A stretch of 53,038 nt of DNA from Polaromonas sp. (GTDB lineage Bacteria; Pseudomonadota; Gammaproteobacteria; Burkholderiales; Burkholderiaceae_C): contig JAKFXR010000008.1 in NCBI GenBank assembly GCA_021731285.1, positions 1 to 53,038 on the forward strand, read 5' to 3'. The notes beneath the pieces were generated by a model. It was given only the letters and a program-made list of their open reading frames with translations. It was not told where the DNA came from and made no database searches. This document shows positions 52,898 to 53,038 of this stretch, piece after piece; the first letter of the stretch is position 1; every line of letters starts with the position of its first letter. The position numbers and the translations under genes are program-made.

Positions 52898-53038
52898 ATT
52901 CGGCGTTCAGGGGGCAAGTTGAATCCGTCGTGACACATGCATTCCAGTGGAGGCGTCCTACAGCGCTTCACGGTTTATACGGTTGAAGGTCCAGCCAACC
53001 CGGCACATACTGCCTTGTGCCGTGCTGGACTGGCTATC
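52898..53038. other. terminal region after algR, no confident gene
   Basis: 141 bp with no RNA structure or similarity I recognise. An ATG at 52937 stays open to the window end (34 codons, MHSSGGVLQRFTVYTVEG...), but has no visible ribosome-binding site or family. In Pseudomonas the next gene in this synteny is hemC; I cannot see its start motif here. Nothing more can be claimed. Confidence 0.3.

Noticed and set aside
52937..53038. Partial gene at the window end
   Set aside because: Open frame of 34 codons but no ribosome-binding site or recognised sequence.

Overview
The window is GC-rich (roughly 60%), gene-dense bacterial DNA. Gene content and order point to a betaproteobacterium of the Comamonadaceae (Polaromonas/Rhodoferax-like). 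The placement is inferred from protein families, neighbourhood and intergenic repeat types; no database search was run. I see no rRNA, tRNA, CRISPR array, complete insertion sequence or prophage. Apart from small repeats this looks like chromosomal core with a few accessory islets.

Layout. 1-2.6 kb: hemL and thiD (minus strand) and a stand-alone rubredoxin. 2.6-12.6 kb: a complete Pil-Chp chemosensory operon (pilG, pilH, pilI, pilJ and the 2,090-residue hybrid kinase chpA) that should control type IV pilus motility. 12.7-19.1 kb: photolyase, then yqgE-ruvX-pyrR-pyrB-pyrC'-plsC. The PyrC there has lost its metal-binding HxH motif and is predicted to be a structural, non-catalytic partner of PyrB. 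19.1-22 kb: a 5-bp tandem repeat between convergent genes, then a two-gene Fe(III)-type ABC transporter without a binding protein. 22-28 kb: a Cys-repeat secreted protein, a TusA-like protein, galU, a 2-hydroxyacid dehydrogenase homologue with an altered active site, and valS. 28-31 kb: a DUF2783 / FAD monooxygenase / VOC dioxygenase-like cluster that looks catabolic.

31-34.5 kb is the part I find most interesting. A near-perfect Fur box precedes rubrerythrin, a GlpC-like iron-sulfur protein and DUF3501, followed by yaaA. Together these look like an iron- and peroxide-responsive cassette with an uncharacterised electron-transfer core. 34.5-38.2 kb: 2OG-Fe(II) oxygenase, alpha/beta hydrolase, queF and a dienoyl-CoA isomerase-like crotonase. 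38.2-38.4 kb: a MITE-like inverted-repeat element. 38.4-43.7 kb: small envelope proteins, then (reading on the minus strand) DUF3034, a secreted truncated hemoglobin, a secreted cupredoxin, an ECF sigma factor and its RskA-type anti-sigma. This is a plausible envelope redox/copper/NO stress module. 43.9-47.4 kb: cytochrome c, DUF1569 protein, DNA polymerase IV and an FMN alpha-hydroxy-acid dehydrogenase. 47.5-49.5 kb: two paralogous exported PDZ proteins. 49.5-52.9 kb: argH and a divergent AlgZ/AlgR-type LytS/LytTR pair, an arrangement known from Pseudomonas.

No gene-free gap exceeds 300 bases with the starts chosen here. The largest gaps (30875-31128, 43654-43939, 47353-47568) are described in the features or findings.
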